Source: Trichomonas tenax | Lineage: Eukaryota > Parabasalia > Trichomonadida > Trichomonadidae | Assembly (NCBI GenBank): GCA_023091735.1 | Contig: JALKBU010000417.1 | Coordinates: forward strand, 1-41,712 | Direction of reading: 5' to 3' | Length of the DNA stretch: 41,712 nucleotides | Shown: one piece after another, positions 9,741 to 19,565 of the stretch | Layout: every line of letters starts with the position of its first letter | Numbering within the stretch: position 1 is the stretch's first letter | Program-made: the position numbers and the translations under genes | The notes under the pieces: generated by a model | Databases searched by the model: none | Told to the model about the DNA's origin: nothing | What the model saw: only the letters and a program-made list of their open reading frames with translations

Positions 9741-12700
9741 TTAAGCTGGTGGTGGAGGCGGGGGAATGAGAATAGACAAAGGAATTGTTGGATGAACAGT
9801 TCTCGTGCGCCACTCTTCCAAGTTATTTCTCAAGTTATCGATCGTCTCTGTGAAGTCTGGAATGATTTTAGACGAAAGCTCGAAGAAAGGAAGACAAACA
9901 CTCCTGTAGAAACCAATCTGAGAGTTCGCTCTGTCTAAGTGATCTCTGTCATTTAATGGAGATGTGTATTTCATTCCTGCTGCCTTCTCAAGGTCTCCCT
10001 GCCTGAAGAACTCTTCGCAGAGGACTCCACACCATCTGTCGGCGAGTTCGAAGCATCTCGCGACACTCGAAATATCAGCGAGCTTGATGATCATTTGGAG
10101 AACTGCCAGTCTCAGTCCTTCCTGCGTTCTCCAGTTTCTCTTGTTGTCAACGATATCCTTCAAAATTACCATCTGGTCGAAGTGACGGGCCATGTCTGTG
10201 GAGAGAATCAAATCAATGACGAGTTGCCACATTTTGCTTGATTCTTCGACAGACTTGAAAACGTTCGAATCTCTTCGAGAAATAACATCAATGCAGACAG
10301 TGCAGTGATGCGTTTCAAGGACAGACTGGTTCTTGAAGAGAATTCCAAGAGGTGTTTGTGCTTCAACGTTGTAAGCGTTCGTGAATCCTTCGTGATTTGC
10401 ATCGTGGAAGAGACAAGCAACGATCATTGCAAAAATTTCGAACTTTGTTAAGTCATCTTTCATCTTTCTCATGATATATGACGCGAACTGAAGAACATCG
10501 ACAGCGTGAATGAAGTTGTGATAAGGGACATTATTGTAGGACTCTCTGCATGAATGCAGCATCCTGAAAAATGTTTCGCAATTGATATTATATTCATGGA
10601 GAATATCAAATTCAGCGCAAATCTCGAAAGCAACTCTGAACAAACCAAAGCCTTCGAATAAGTTTGCATCGAAATTAATTGACTGAATCATGTTGCGCTC
10701 TTTGTTGTCGACACCAAGTTTCTCGGGAACAGTTAAGTTATCTCTTTCTGTGTTAGAAATGAATGACATCATTTCAACTTCAGCGCCACCAACCAAAGCA
10801 AGTCTCTTGAGCGCAGATCTTTCGAGGCAAATGGATAAGAACAATGAATAGCTTTCAAGGAGCCTCAAATCATCATAGTTGAAGGCTGGAGAGTATTTTT
10901 TCCACTGCATTATGACAACACCGAGAACGACTTTGTCTGTAGATATAATCGGAACTGAGATTGCGGATTTTTCAGCTTTCTCAGCATCATTCTGAATGAT
11001 GGATTGACGTTGATTGATTGTTTTTGAAACGAGTTCATTCCTCAAAACTTCATCAGCTGACAAATCGCTCTGTCCTGGTTGCTTTCCTCTGATCAATCTC
11101 ATGATGATTGCACGTTTAACAGAGACTTGGACTTCATCTTGTGATTCACTCTTCATTCGTGCGAAATATTCGACTTTGCTTTGATAATCTTCATCGATAA
11201 CTGTTGGTTTCTCAGCGACACCGTTTTCGTCAACAATGAAAATAGCGCCAGTGACAGCACCGCAAACTTGCCTCGTGCTCTTTAGGATGTCTTCGAGGAT
11301 CTTTTTTGCTGATGATGTTTGCGTGATTGTCTGCGAAATGTCCATGAATGTGCGAAGATGGAGTGAAAGATCAAGAGCAGCTCTGTATAATTGTGCATTA
11401 TCGAGAGAAATTCCTGTGAAAACATTGAAGATTTCAATAAGTCTTGCATCTTCATCAGTGAAGAATCCATCGATTTTGTTGATCATTTCTGTAACGCCTT
11501 TGACTGTTCCTTTCTTGTCGAATATTGGAACACAGAGAATAGTGACGGTCCTAAATCCAGTCTTGAGATCTTGTGTTCTGTTGAATCTCGGGTCTTCATA
11601 TGCATCGCGAATATTGACAACTTCTCCAGACGTTGCACAGGCGCCAACAACGCCACTTCTGAATGGAACTTCGATTCCTCCTTTGACGCCACCACTAAAG
11701 GCGGTGATAAGTTTGTCACGAGCATCATTTGCGATGAACAAAGAGCACCTTGAAGCTTTAACGAGATCGCAAGCTTTGCTCATAATCTTCGGAATCAAAT
11801 CTTCAAACTTAAGTTCACCGCTCAAGATTTCTGCAACTTCGAGAAGCATTTTGAGGCTTCCTTGCTTCTTGAGACTGTCTTCAAGTTGGTTGTGGCTCTT
11901 CTCAGCACTCAAAGCGCTGTTTAATGATGTAACAATGTAAGGAATGATTCTTGACAAAATTTTCTCGTCGTGTTCAGTGAAGAATCTTGGCAATTTTTTT
12001 CCTCTTAAAACAACAGCATAAACGAGAGGCGTATCCTGATCTCTTATAGGAATAGAAAGAACGGAGAAGTCACCATTGATATCATACTTCTGGAAGAAAG
12101 CAGAGTGAACGCGTGCTGATGTCGTTGAAACAGGAACTTGCTTTCTTAAACTGAATCCTGCAATTCCTGCTTCACTCGCTGGAACATCAATAGGAGCATC
12201 AGCAGTTGAAGTAAACTTCGAAATGAGATTTGTCTGTGTGTTATAGACCCATAGTTCAGCGTCATGGCAGTTAAATATTCTCGTTAATTTATCAGAAACT
12301 TTCTCAATGAACTGCCGAAGTCTCGTTGTTTGAATCAACTCAGAAACGACGATATCATCCATGATCGGCTGGAACATCCACGGAGAGTACTTCTTGCACT
12401 TGTCCTGGAAGTATTTAGCGAACTTTTCGTCCTGTGGACCGAATATTTGCGAACTTTTGGATCGAACAATTTGAATGACAGCTTTCACATTGTTGCCGAC
12501 ATCGAATAACGGGAACGATAGCAGATGTGAATCCGGAGGTATCATGTTTCCTTCATATTGCGGTGAATAAGACTCGTGCATCGAAATTGTTGCAACATTT
12601 AATATTTCGCGAGAAAATTGTGTAAAACCGACAGTACCTGTTCCATGAGGTACAGTATTCGTCTTAGATGGACAGTATAACGTTTTCACTGATGCTATGT

Positions 12701-13226
12701 CATGATAAAAATAAACTGCATCAGCTAAATAATAATATTGTAAAGTAACTTCAACGAGCTTATGTAGAGCATCAGTTGAAGAGTTGGAAACGATCTTGTC
12801 AAATGTCTCTTCCATCTTCAAATGATGTAAATATTTCTCGTTATTCTTCACAGTATCGACTTTCTCTATTTCGAAGACAGAATATGTTTCTTCTTTCGTA
12901 ACTTTACGTGAACGCGGTGAAGTTAACTGACTGCTCGTTCTCACAGACTGTAATGCGAAAGATGGAGCCTCTTTGACAGGAATACCCTTGATTTTCTCGA
13001 TCTTTTCTTGTCGCGTTTTGGTAAGTTTCTGAGACAAATAAGGTGCAAATTGGTCTATTGGCTTCGGTGGCGGAGTTGCGTCGTTGTATAAATTTTGCAT
13101 CGGGTGGGTTTCAGTTATTACGACAGAAGACACAGTGGGAGGCGTCTGCAATGTCTTGCTGACGGTCCTCCTCGTGGTTGTTGCTGATTCTACACCCATT
13201 CGGCGAATGATTTTCGCCGATGACAT
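9741..13226 (-). CDS. cyclic nucleotide phosphodiesterase with tandem GAF domains
   Basis: This 1161-aa protein would hydrolyse cAMP and/or cGMP. A disordered N-terminus (1-130) leads into about four GAF-like regions (roughly 140-285, 300-440, 455-612 and 622-805). The third has a canonical NKFDE-type motif (NK at 583-584, then FFTDED at 588-593). The PDEase_I catalytic domain spans about 850-1125. It has YHNFIHAVDV (902-911, catalytic and metal His), HDANHEGFTN (941-950, metal His/Asp), LADIS (1049-1053, second metal Asp), EFFRQGDLE (1072-1080) and SQIGF (1102-1106, the invariant purine-binding Gln). The second motif has HDANHE where HDxDHP is usual, which is worth noting but leaves the metal ligands intact. 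The chain ends in a run of prolines. The overall plan resembles metazoan GAF-PDEs (PDE2/5/6/10/11) but with more GAF units. GAF-mediated allosteric control by cyclic nucleotide is likely. No initiator motif is evident before the ATG. Confidence 0.95.
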   Translation of the reverse strand: MSSAKIIRRMGVESATTTRRTVSKTLQTPPTVSSVVITETHPMQNLYNDATPPPKPIDQFAPYLSQKLTKTRQEKIEKIKGIPVKEAPSFALQSVRTSSQLTSPRSRKVTKEETYSVFEIEKVDTVKNNEKYLHHLKMEETFDKIVSNSSTDALHKLVEVTLQYYYLADAVYFYHDIASVKTLYCPSKTNTVPHGTGTVGFTQFSREILNVATISMHESYSPQYEGNMIPPDSHLLSFPLFDVGNNVKAVIQIVRSKSSQIFGPQDEKFAKYFQDKCKKYSPWMFQPIMDDIVVSELIQTTRLRQFIEKVSDKLTRIFNCHDAELWVYNTQTNLISKFTSTADAPIDVPASEAGIAGFSLRKQVPVSTTSARVHSAFFQKYDINGDFSVLSIPIRDQDTPLVYAVVLRGKKLPRFFTEHDEKILSRIIPYIVTSLNSALSAEKSHNQLEDSLKKQGSLKMLLEVAEILSGELKFEDLIPKIMSKACDLVKASRCSLFIANDARDKLITAFSGGVKGGIEVPFRSGVVGACATSGEVVNIRDAYEDPRFNRTQDLKTGFRTVTILCVPIFDKKGTVKGVTEMINKIDGFFTDEDARLIEIFNVFTGISLDNAQLYRAALDLSLHLRTFMDISQTITQTSSAKKILEDILKSTRQVCGAVTGAIFIVDENGVAEKPTVIDEDYQSKVEYFARMKSESQDEVQVSVKRAIIMRLIRGKQPGQSDLSADEVLRNELVSKTINQRQSIIQNDAEKAEKSAISVPIISTDKVVLGVVIMQWKKYSPAFNYDDLRLLESYSLFLSICLERSALKRLALVGGAEVEMMSFISNTERDNLTVPEKLGVDNKERNMIQSINFDANLFEGFGLFRVAFEICAEFDILHEYNINCETFFRMLHSCRESYNNVPYHNFIHAVDVLQFASYIMRKMKDDLTKFEIFAMIVACLFHDANHEGFTNAYNVEAQTPLGILFKNQSVLETHHCTVCIDVISRRDSNVFKSVEESSKMWQLVIDLILSTDMARHFDQMVILKDIVDNKRNWRTQEGLRLAVLQMIIKLADISSVARCFELADRWCGVLCEEFFRQGDLEKAAGMKYTSPLNDRDHLDRANSQIGFYRSVCLPFFELSSKIIPDFTETIDNLRNNLEEWRTRTVHPTIPLSILIPPPPPPA

Positions 13227-14263
13227 TCTTATTTTTCAGATTTGTTTTAAATTGTAAAAGTGTCAGGAATCTTATTGTAAAAATTATTCACGTTTAAAAA
13301 TGCATTTGTCGTTGTTTCACACATAAATAACATCAAACACAGTGCCCAATTCAATGTACTAATGACATCTATCAGAATAATCTCTTACATCATCTTGTTT
13401 AATGATTTTTCGTCACACATAGCGCATCAATCTTTTTTCTTGGTGATTTCAAGTGTTTTCATAACATATTGAGATAACTCACATCTGAATAAAATCTATA
13501 TATCATAAACTTCTATTTGCAATATCAAAGAATCTGGAACACACTTTCAATATCTTGTTATCACATCAAAAATGCATCATTTTACACATCATCAAAATTC
13601 TATTATAAACAATGTTCACACTCTCTATTTTATATACTGTATAAGAAGTATATTATAATGATAATAAAATTTTGGAATTCTCTCATTAAATGATGTGAAA
13701 TAACTTTAATTTACGTCCTCTCTTCATGAATTGTTTGTTTTATTTCAAATTTTGCCATATGTTATGCATTGATATAGAGATTTGATTGTAAACAATAAAT
13801 GAAAGCTTAACCTATATCGTTAATTTTTTAAAAAACGGTTTGTCTAAAATTGATACGCAAAGTCGGCGAAACTCGTTTTTTAACTCACTGGATTAACTTC
13901 TTGCTAAGTTATTGAACCTCAATGTACAAAATCATGTTGTGCATGATATATTAAAGAATTAGCTAACAAAGTCTATATTTCATTAAAATATTAGATATAT
14001 CTTGCATCAAAAAAATTGATTTGCTATGATGTGCTTTACTCGTTATAATATATTATATTCCCATTGTATAGCATTTTTATAACGTAAAATATGTTGTTGT
14101 CGATGATAAATCGGTAAATCTAATCACAAATATGCTTTTTAGCTTTTTTTAGAAAAAAGTATTCCAAGTGTTCACACATAAGCTCTGTGTGTTATTCTCC
14201 CAAAAATAATGATCACTCTTTTTTGTGCAGCTAGATTTGAAAAGTTTATTAAATTGAGAAGAT
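13227..14263. other. AT-rich spacer
   Basis: This is about 1 kb with no supported gene, RNA or long repeat. It contains the promoter side of the PDE gene. CTTTTACAATTT on the minus strand, 24-35 nt before the ATG, is the only feature near the start that I note. Confidence 0.4.
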
Positions 14264-14473
14264 TTATTTGAGACTATATTTTGCTTTGATGAATTGTAAT
14301 GCAATTGAGCGTTTTCCTTGATGTTCAAATTCATATTCTCCTCTTAATTCGGCATTACCTGAAAGAGTTTCCGATTTTTCAAAGATTTCATCATCGACCT
14401 CTTTAATCAACTCATCCGGATGATTATATTCCAATATTTTCTTGTGCCAAATATATACGGAATTATTAAGCAT
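14264..14473 (-). CDS. possible small acidic protein (69 aa)
   Basis: This ATG-started frame codes for 69 aa with protein-like composition (central Glu/Asp-rich EVDDEIFEKSE, then LRGEYEFEHQGKR) and a TAA stop. That is unlike the Ile/Asn/Phe-rich random frames of the spacers. G+C rises slightly over it. No family is recognised and no initiator is seen upstream. It may be a small gene or the remnant of a larger one. Confidence 0.35.
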   Translation of the reverse strand: MLNNSVYIWHKKILEYNHPDELIKEVDDEIFEKSETLSGNAELRGEYEFEHQGKRSIALQFIKAKYSLK

Positions 14474-14653
14474 TCATGCGACAAAATTAATAAGTGTCAT
14501 CCACAGAGAAAAACCTTTAAACATTTTCCTCCAATAATGGTACTTTATATTCAAATATTGCAATTTTGAAAATTTTGAAAGGTGTTTTTTTTTCAACCAA
14601 ATTTGATCATTAAGAAGAAAATTGCTACAGATTTGCTAAGTTCTGCAATATAA

Positions 14654-15760
14654 ATGGAGATTATTCCTGAGGAAGGAAAACCTATCGTTGAGCTGAAAGT
14701 CATTTCAGAAGAAAAAATGATTAAGAATCAAATTAATGAGATATCAAATCAATTCCCGCCATCATATCAACTGCACATTGATGTGATTCCACAGCCAGAA
14801 GATCTCCTTCGAGAGACGAAAGTAATGGCAAGATCTCAGCCGTTAACTCCACAAAGGGAATATTCAAAGAAACTCATGAGAGAGAGGAACGCAAAGAACA
14901 CTTCTATCTTTAACGCAACACCGGTAATCCAAATCAATCCTCCATTACTTCCAAAATTAAATATGTCGAGAAATTATCTGATTTCGACATATTTCGATGG
15001 TTATGATCCATTATTAATGTGCACAGAAAGCGGAGTCAACTATGCAACACAGTTGTCTTCGATCGCTGATTCAGCTAATTTTGATATTGATTTAACAAAA
15101 GAAATCGATGCCAAAGTTCCTGAAGTCGATATTGAATTTTCAGGACAAGGAAACAGGAAATATATGTTCGAAGAGAAGTATCCTGAATACTCAGGACAGA
15201 ATCCAAATCATGAAGAGGAGGATGACAAAAAGGAAGATGTTGAAGTCGATTTAATGAATAAGCCAAGAAATCCAGCTGAAAGAGAGGCAACAATAACAAT
15301 GTTGATGTCATCATCATTGATCGCATCTTTTCTCACAGAAGACAAAGAGGATAAAAATCTTCACAAGAGATTGAACTCCATCTTCGTTGAGAATTCTCAA
15401 CGAAGCAGAGAATAGAGATAGCGGTCAAATACTCAGATTACGACTCCAATAGATTGACGTTGAGTGAAGCTGTCTTCAATTGGGAGAAAAAAATATAGCA
15501 CAATTAAAGCTTATGACAAGGTCTACAAGGATTTCAAAGAGAGCATGAAAACAGTTCCAGTAACAGATCTTCTTGATGAAGCATATGTGAGCCACATTAG
15601 ATTAATGTTCAGCACAGCAGAAAACAATGTTAAAGTCGTTTTAAACAGATACAGAGATATGATTGATGGCCCATTAGTTATTGATGGACGCGAGATTGAA
15701 TCAATCTTCAAGAAGAGAAATAACAAACTTAACAGTTGGCTTAATGTTAGAAACCAATGA
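14654..15760 (+). pseudogene. unknown protein gene broken by two compensating frameshifts
   Basis: The first frame (14654-15415) encodes 253 residues from ATG with a clear coding bias, and ends at a TAG. From 15415 a second frame is open and protein-like (starting EIAVKYSDYDSNR) up to a TAG just after a run of seven A (15483-15498 area). From there the original frame resumes and runs to TGA at 15760 with coding-like sequence (KVYKDFKESMKTVPVTDLLD). One extra base near 15410 and one missing base at the A-run would give a single chain of about 370 aa. The frame at 15464 has only a GTG start, so it is not a separate gene. The protein is acidic in the middle (EEEDDKKEDVEVD) and mostly alpha-helical in look; no family is recognised. 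Sequencing error, recent pseudogene or frameshifting are all possible. Confidence 0.7.
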
Positions 15761-15798
15761 TTTTTTTATATGTTTGTTGTATTTAAATTATAGTAGAT

Positions 15799-16653
15799 TT
15801 ATTTTTGTAATGTTTTGCGAGCTTCCATGATCATCTCAGATAATTTCGAATGGCTCTCTGAAGGAGCACAAAGGATGTCGAGCGCAGTCTGTCTTAGTGA
15901 TTCCTTTGAAAATGGAACAGAATTATAGTGTGTAACAATAGCACCAGCTTCTTCAGCGATGACCCATGAAGCAGCAACATCCCATATATGCGGTCCACGT
16001 TCCCAATAAGCATCGAATCTTGATGCAGCGACATAACACATATCTAAGCATGTGCCGCCCCAACGCCTGATGTCACGGATTTTAGGAAGGATGTGTGTTA
16101 TCTCAGTAATGTTGTTATCAGGATTTGTCAAATGATCGGAGCAGAAACCTGTTGCAACAAGGCAATCAACTAATTTTTCTCTCCTTCTAACATGTATCTG
16201 CTTGACTTCACTGTTGGACTCCAGGAAGGCTCCTTTACCTCTTATAGCCCAAAACATTTCATTTTTGTTCGGATCATAGATACATCCAGCAATCGATCTG
16301 TGATTTGCGTCCAAAACTCCAATTGATACCGAAAAGTAGGGAATGCCGCATGAAAAGTTGGATGTGCCATCCAATGGGTCTGCACAGAACCAAATTTCAT
16401 CTGGTCCTCTGATTTTTGGAGGAATATCGTCCCCTTCTTCAGTAATCATTCCGGCATCAGGGAAATGTTTGGAAAGTTCCGCTCTAAGGTGTTTATCACT
16501 ATCAAAATCAGCATGAGTTACAATATCAGCTGCTGAGGACTTAGTAATCTCTGTGAAATCATGAGCATTGTAGTGCCTCATGATTATCTCGCCACATTCG
16601 CGTGCAATCTTCTTTATTATCGGAAGAACTTTCTCAAAAAATTCTTCACTCAT
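15799..16653 (-). CDS. inositol monophosphatase-family phosphatase
   Basis: This is a 284-aa Mg-dependent, Li-sensitive-type phosphatase of the IMPase/FBPase/PAP superfamily. The start is the ATG at 16651-16653; the frame continues upstream only to a TTG, and a TCATTT initiator lies 7 nt before the ATG. Metal-site motifs are complete: ITEEGDD (EE at 72-73), ADPLDGTSNF (DPLDGT at 92-97) and WDVAASW (WD at 224-225), followed by EEAGA. Length matches bacterial-type SuhB/IMPA enzymes. The substrate could be inositol-1-phosphate, histidinol phosphate, or a 3'-phosphonucleotide; the sequence alone does not decide. Its 3' end is 39 bp from that of the frameshifted gene on the other strand. Confidence 0.93.
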   Translation of the reverse strand: MSEEFFEKVLPIIKKIARECGEIIMRHYNAHDFTEITKSSAADIVTHADFDSDKHLRAELSKHFPDAGMITEEGDDIPPKIRGPDEIWFCADPLDGTSNFSCGIPYFSVSIGVLDANHRSIAGCIYDPNKNEMFWAIRGKGAFLESNSEVKQIHVRRREKLVDCLVATGFCSDHLTNPDNNITEITHILPKIRDIRRWGGTCLDMCYVAASRFDAYWERGPHIWDVAASWVIAEEAGAIVTHYNSVPFSKESLRQTALDILCAPSESHSKLSEMIMEARKTLQK

Positions 16654-16656
16654 CGA

Positions 16657-16662
16657 AAATGA
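16657..16662 (-). promoter_or_regulatory. initiator (TCATTT) of the IMPase gene
   Basis: TCATTT on the minus strand matches the trichomonad Inr consensus TCA(C/T)(T/A). The A at position 16660 would give a 7-nt leader, typical for these protists. It also supports the ATG chosen over the upstream TTG. Confidence 0.55.
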
Positions 16663-17002
16663 TCGGAATTTTGTTCTCAATTTTCTTTTTAACTCAAATT
16701 GACTACAAAAACAATGTTATTTTGATTTTTATGTTTACATAGAAAAGTGACAAAATGTTTTTGTTTTCATTCATAACTCAGCCAATAATAAACACATCAT
16801 TACTTAAAAATTGAAAATCACCAAAAGCATCTCCAGGTATGCAAATGTCATCGACTTTTATAAAAAATATCACAAATTTCTAATTTTCAAAATATAATTC
16901 AGATATAACTTGTAACAAAGCAAAAATCAATAGTTTGTAGGTTCAAAAAATTATCTTTTTATGCTTTTTGTCTCAATGTTTAATGATTAAGAATGAAATT
17001 AG

Positions 17003-17008
17003 AAAAAA
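17003..17008 (-). terminator. oligo-T RNA polymerase III terminator of tRNA-Asp
   Basis: Six T on the minus strand begin one base after the discriminator of the tRNA (GCTTTTTT), as expected for Pol III termination. Confidence 0.75.
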
Positions 17009-17009
17009 G

Positions 17010-17081
17010 CTCGGTCACCGGGTATCGAACCCGGATCAAAAGAACGACAATCTTACATGATAACCATTACACTATGACCGA
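17010..17081 (-). tRNA. tRNA-Asp (anticodon GTC)
   Basis: This is a 72-nt cloverleaf on the minus strand, intron-free. The acceptor TCGGTCA pairs with TGACCGA and is followed by discriminator G. The D-arm and A-box region is TAGTGTAATGG. The anticodon loop TTGTCGT gives GTC. The T-arm is CCGGG-TTCGATA-CCCGG and includes the B-box GGTTCGATACC. The first pair of the anticodon stem is a T-T mismatch; the other four are paired. CCA is not encoded, which is normal for a eukaryote. Confidence 0.95.
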
Positions 17082-17124
17082 TTTACATATTGATTAAATA
17101 AGATATAAATACCATAACTATTTA

Positions 17125-17409
17125 TTAGCTTGATATCAATTCACGGCGATCTTGACAGACGACGCATTCGATACAGCATGTTGTGCAGAAGCAGTCCGCG
17201 CAGTCATTGCTTGTCTCACCTCTCTTTTTGAGAACAGACTTGCGAACCCAATAAGGATAGACAACCATTAAAAGATGGCATAGCGAACATTCTTCTTCCC
17301 GAACTTTGGCCTTGTTCATAGCGTTAGCGCATGGGAGGTAAAACATTATGTAGATGCAGCCAAAGATGTCCTTGTAGCATGCGAAGAGACCACCCTCGTA
17401 ATCATACAT
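17125..17409 (-). CDS. PLAC8-family cysteine-rich small protein
   Basis: This 94-aa protein has the Cys-rich layout of the PLAC8 family. An N-terminal hydrophobic, Cys-containing part (FACYKDIFGCIYIMFYLPC, about 9-27) is followed by NAMNKAKVREEECS, a second hydrophobic patch and YPYWVRKS. It ends with CADCFCTTCCIECVVCQDRREL, in which the closing CCxxCxxxQxxREL pattern is typical. PLAC8 proteins are usually membrane-associated; roles reported in other eukaryotes include metal transport and organ-size control, and nothing here indicates which applies. A TCACAT initiator lies 11 nt before the ATG. The tRNA-Asp gene is on the same strand 43 bp beyond its stop codon. Confidence 0.85.
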   Translation of the reverse strand: MYDYEGGLFACYKDIFGCIYIMFYLPCANAMNKAKVREEECSLCHLLMVVYPYWVRKSVLKKRGETSNDCADCFCTTCCIECVVCQDRRELISS

Positions 17410-17416
17410 TTTTGAG

Positions 17417-17422
17417 ATGTGA
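17417..17422 (-). promoter_or_regulatory. initiator (TCACAT) of the PLAC8 gene
   Basis: TCACAT on the minus strand fits TCA(C/T)(T/A). The A at 17420 would begin an 11-nt leader. Confidence 0.55.
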
Positions 17423-17886
17423 AGAGTTCATCATGCGATATCTTCGAATTGAAAATGCACTTCTGTAACGATATCTTTGGAAACAAAAAGCAGCAGATAT
17501 CGGCTGCAGTCTGTTTATAGGTTTCCTATTCAATTTGAATACCAGTACTATCACTGATATCGACTTATTGATATAAAAAAACTATCATGCAACGTTGGAA
17601 TTTCACAATTCACATCAATAACGGAAGCCTAAAACCATGTATTTCTCAATACACATGCATATGGACTCAAATTATGATGGAAATTAAAACAAAACATCAA
17701 CAAAAATGATTGATGAAATTCTCATGATTTTAAGTGTGTGCAACATTGAAAACACAATAAAAATGATACCATACAAAGGAAGATATGATTTAACACATTT
17801 GCATTCTCTAAACAGCTATTTTATACAATCTCTTGTTATAAGACAACATTTCATATCATAAGACAACCTCTCGTGTTATCTTTTGA
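17423..17886. other. intergenic spacer
   Basis: This is the AT-rich spacer between the divergent PLAC8 gene and the exonuclease pseudogene. I see no RNA gene or repeat. Confidence 0.4.
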
Positions 17887-18731
17887 ATGTTAAAAGAAGC
17901 ACATCAGTTTGACTCATTCCAAAAGGAAATTTATGACAAGAAATTCTCGAATTCACGAAAACTGTTAAGATAACACCAAAGAAAATCGAACAAAAACCAA
18001 AAGAAGATGTTCATAAAGCAACAAATCCGATTGATACAAATCCGAATATTCCAAAATTGGATTTAACAAATGTTTCCAGAATCACGGCTGACATGCTCAA
18101 AGATTCGTTGAGATTGACACTTACCAGCAACTGGAACTTAGGATAGACAAGAGAAGTTGAATTTTTCAAAAACAAATTTACTCAAGTTACTCCAATCAGC
18201 ACAAAAGATCCAAGACTTCCGAAAATGCATAGTGGCATGGACAATGGAGAACAAATAGCATTAGATCTCGAATGGAATCCATACAAAAATACTCAAGTTG
18301 AAGTGTTCCAGATCTGCAGTTCTAAATATTGTTTGGTAGTTAAAAACGAAGGAAAATTAGAGGTTTTAAAGGAGTTTCTTACAAAACACAAGTTCGCAAT
18401 GAAAGACATTTCATGTGATTGGAAAATGCTGCAGAAAACATTTGGTGATTCTCTTCAAATGGAAATCGATGATATTGCAGTCACCGTCCTCAGAAAGCAT
18501 AAACTCCCCGAAGGTTTCACAGACATGATTGAGATGTTTGCAAGCGGCACACCAACCAATAAGTTCAAGGACAAGAAGATTTCGAAATCTAGATGGGAGA
18601 AAAAGTTATCGATTCCTATAATCCTTTATTTTACTTTCGATGTTATTGGTCTTTATGCATGCATGCCGAATTTCAAGAATGCTGCTGATATCAAGAAGCA
18701 AAATGATGACATTAGCAACTCTTCACATTAA
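17887..18731 (+). pseudogene. broken DEDD-type 3'-5' exonuclease-domain gene
   Basis: Coding-like sequence starts at an ATG (17887, MLKEAHQFDSFQKEIYDKKF). It changes frame near 17945-17960 and continues in the frame of the downstream ORF. That frame contains a single in-frame TAG (18144-18146) and then runs intact to TAA at 18731. The longest intact piece, from ATG 18225, has the exonuclease fold signatures: IALDLEWNP (first Asp-Glu), a CDWKMLQ segment (second Asp), and YFTFDVIGLYAC near the end (last Asp with a preceding Tyr region). This resembles the WRN/Mut-7-like DEDDy group. Such enzymes trim RNA or DNA from the 3' end. Loss of the N-terminal part by both a shift and a stop suggests a pseudogene. 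Alternatively, the 168-aa piece from 18225 could still be expressed. Confidence 0.7.
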
Positions 18732-18874
18732 TTTAGATTAAGAATAAACCGGATGTGTTTTGTTAATATATATATTTCATTAAATTATAAAATTATTTTT
18801 GAAAAGTAGGTTTTAACGTAAAATATCGTAATGCCAATAATAGAACAAACCGAGAAAGATATGATGAATACAGT

Positions 18875-19255
18875 TTAAATCTTTGTAAATTCATCTTCAC
18901 GGTTCATGAACTGAATTCCAATGATACCACCGACAATGATGAGGCATCCAATGATGTTGAGTGCCAAAGCGCCGCCTTTAACGATTCTCTTGCAATGATA
19001 TAAAACAGATGGAAGAGCAAGAATAGAAACAGATCCGACAACAATGCACCAAATAAGAACATCGTGTGTGATAATATCATCTTCGCTGTCATCTTCGTCT
19101 TTGTTCATGTACCATGTGCCGCAAATAGCGACGAAAACTGCAGGAATGAGCTCAAAGAGAACAAAAGCACTCTTTTCAATGACGCAGCTACCGATGGTGA
19201 AGCAAATACCAGCAGCTAAACAAACGCCAAGAACTAGATATGGAAGAGCCTGCAT
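18875..19255 (-). CDS. four-TM Vps55/LEPROT-like membrane protein
   Basis: This 126-aa protein has four hydrophobic segments (about 5-24, 29-48, 66-85 and 93-113). A short acidic loop (NKDEDDSEDD) lies between the second and third, and the C-terminus is acidic (NREDEFTKI). Length, topology, an early small-residue/GSC motif, the helix pattern WCIVVGSVSILALPSVLYHCK, and the following KGGALALNIIG match the Vps55/leptin-receptor-overlapping-transcript family. Members of that family help traffic proteins from late endosomes to the vacuole or lysosome. Similarity is by pattern only, so a generic tetraspan protein remains possible. Confidence 0.65.
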   Translation of the reverse strand: MQALPYLVLGVCLAAGICFTIGSCVIEKSAFVLFELIPAVFVAICGTWYMNKDEDDSEDDIITHDVLIWCIVVGSVSILALPSVLYHCKRIVKGGALALNIIGCLIIVGGIIGIQFMNREDEFTKI

Positions 19256-19565
19256 GAAGTGTCACGTTTTTGATAATTTTTTTTATGCGTCACGTTTCGA
19301 TGTTTCGAAAAAGAAATTCACCGGAATTAACAAAACAAGAGTAAACTTTTATTTCCTCCACAAGAAATCATCAAATTCCTAATCAAAAAGGGCATATTTT
19401 AAATTCATATTTTTTAATATTCAAAATTATCGAATCTCTCTATTGCCATTATAAAGCATTTGGGCAAATATATCTATGTGGAAAGTTCCATCAAATGAGA
19501 TGGATGATTTTATTAATTCGAATAAAATACAACTAATATAAAGTAGATCACATGGGGATATAAAC

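Noticed and set aside
15464..15760. Separate 98-aa gene
   Set aside because: Its only start is GTG and the frame continues the broken gene that begins at 14654.
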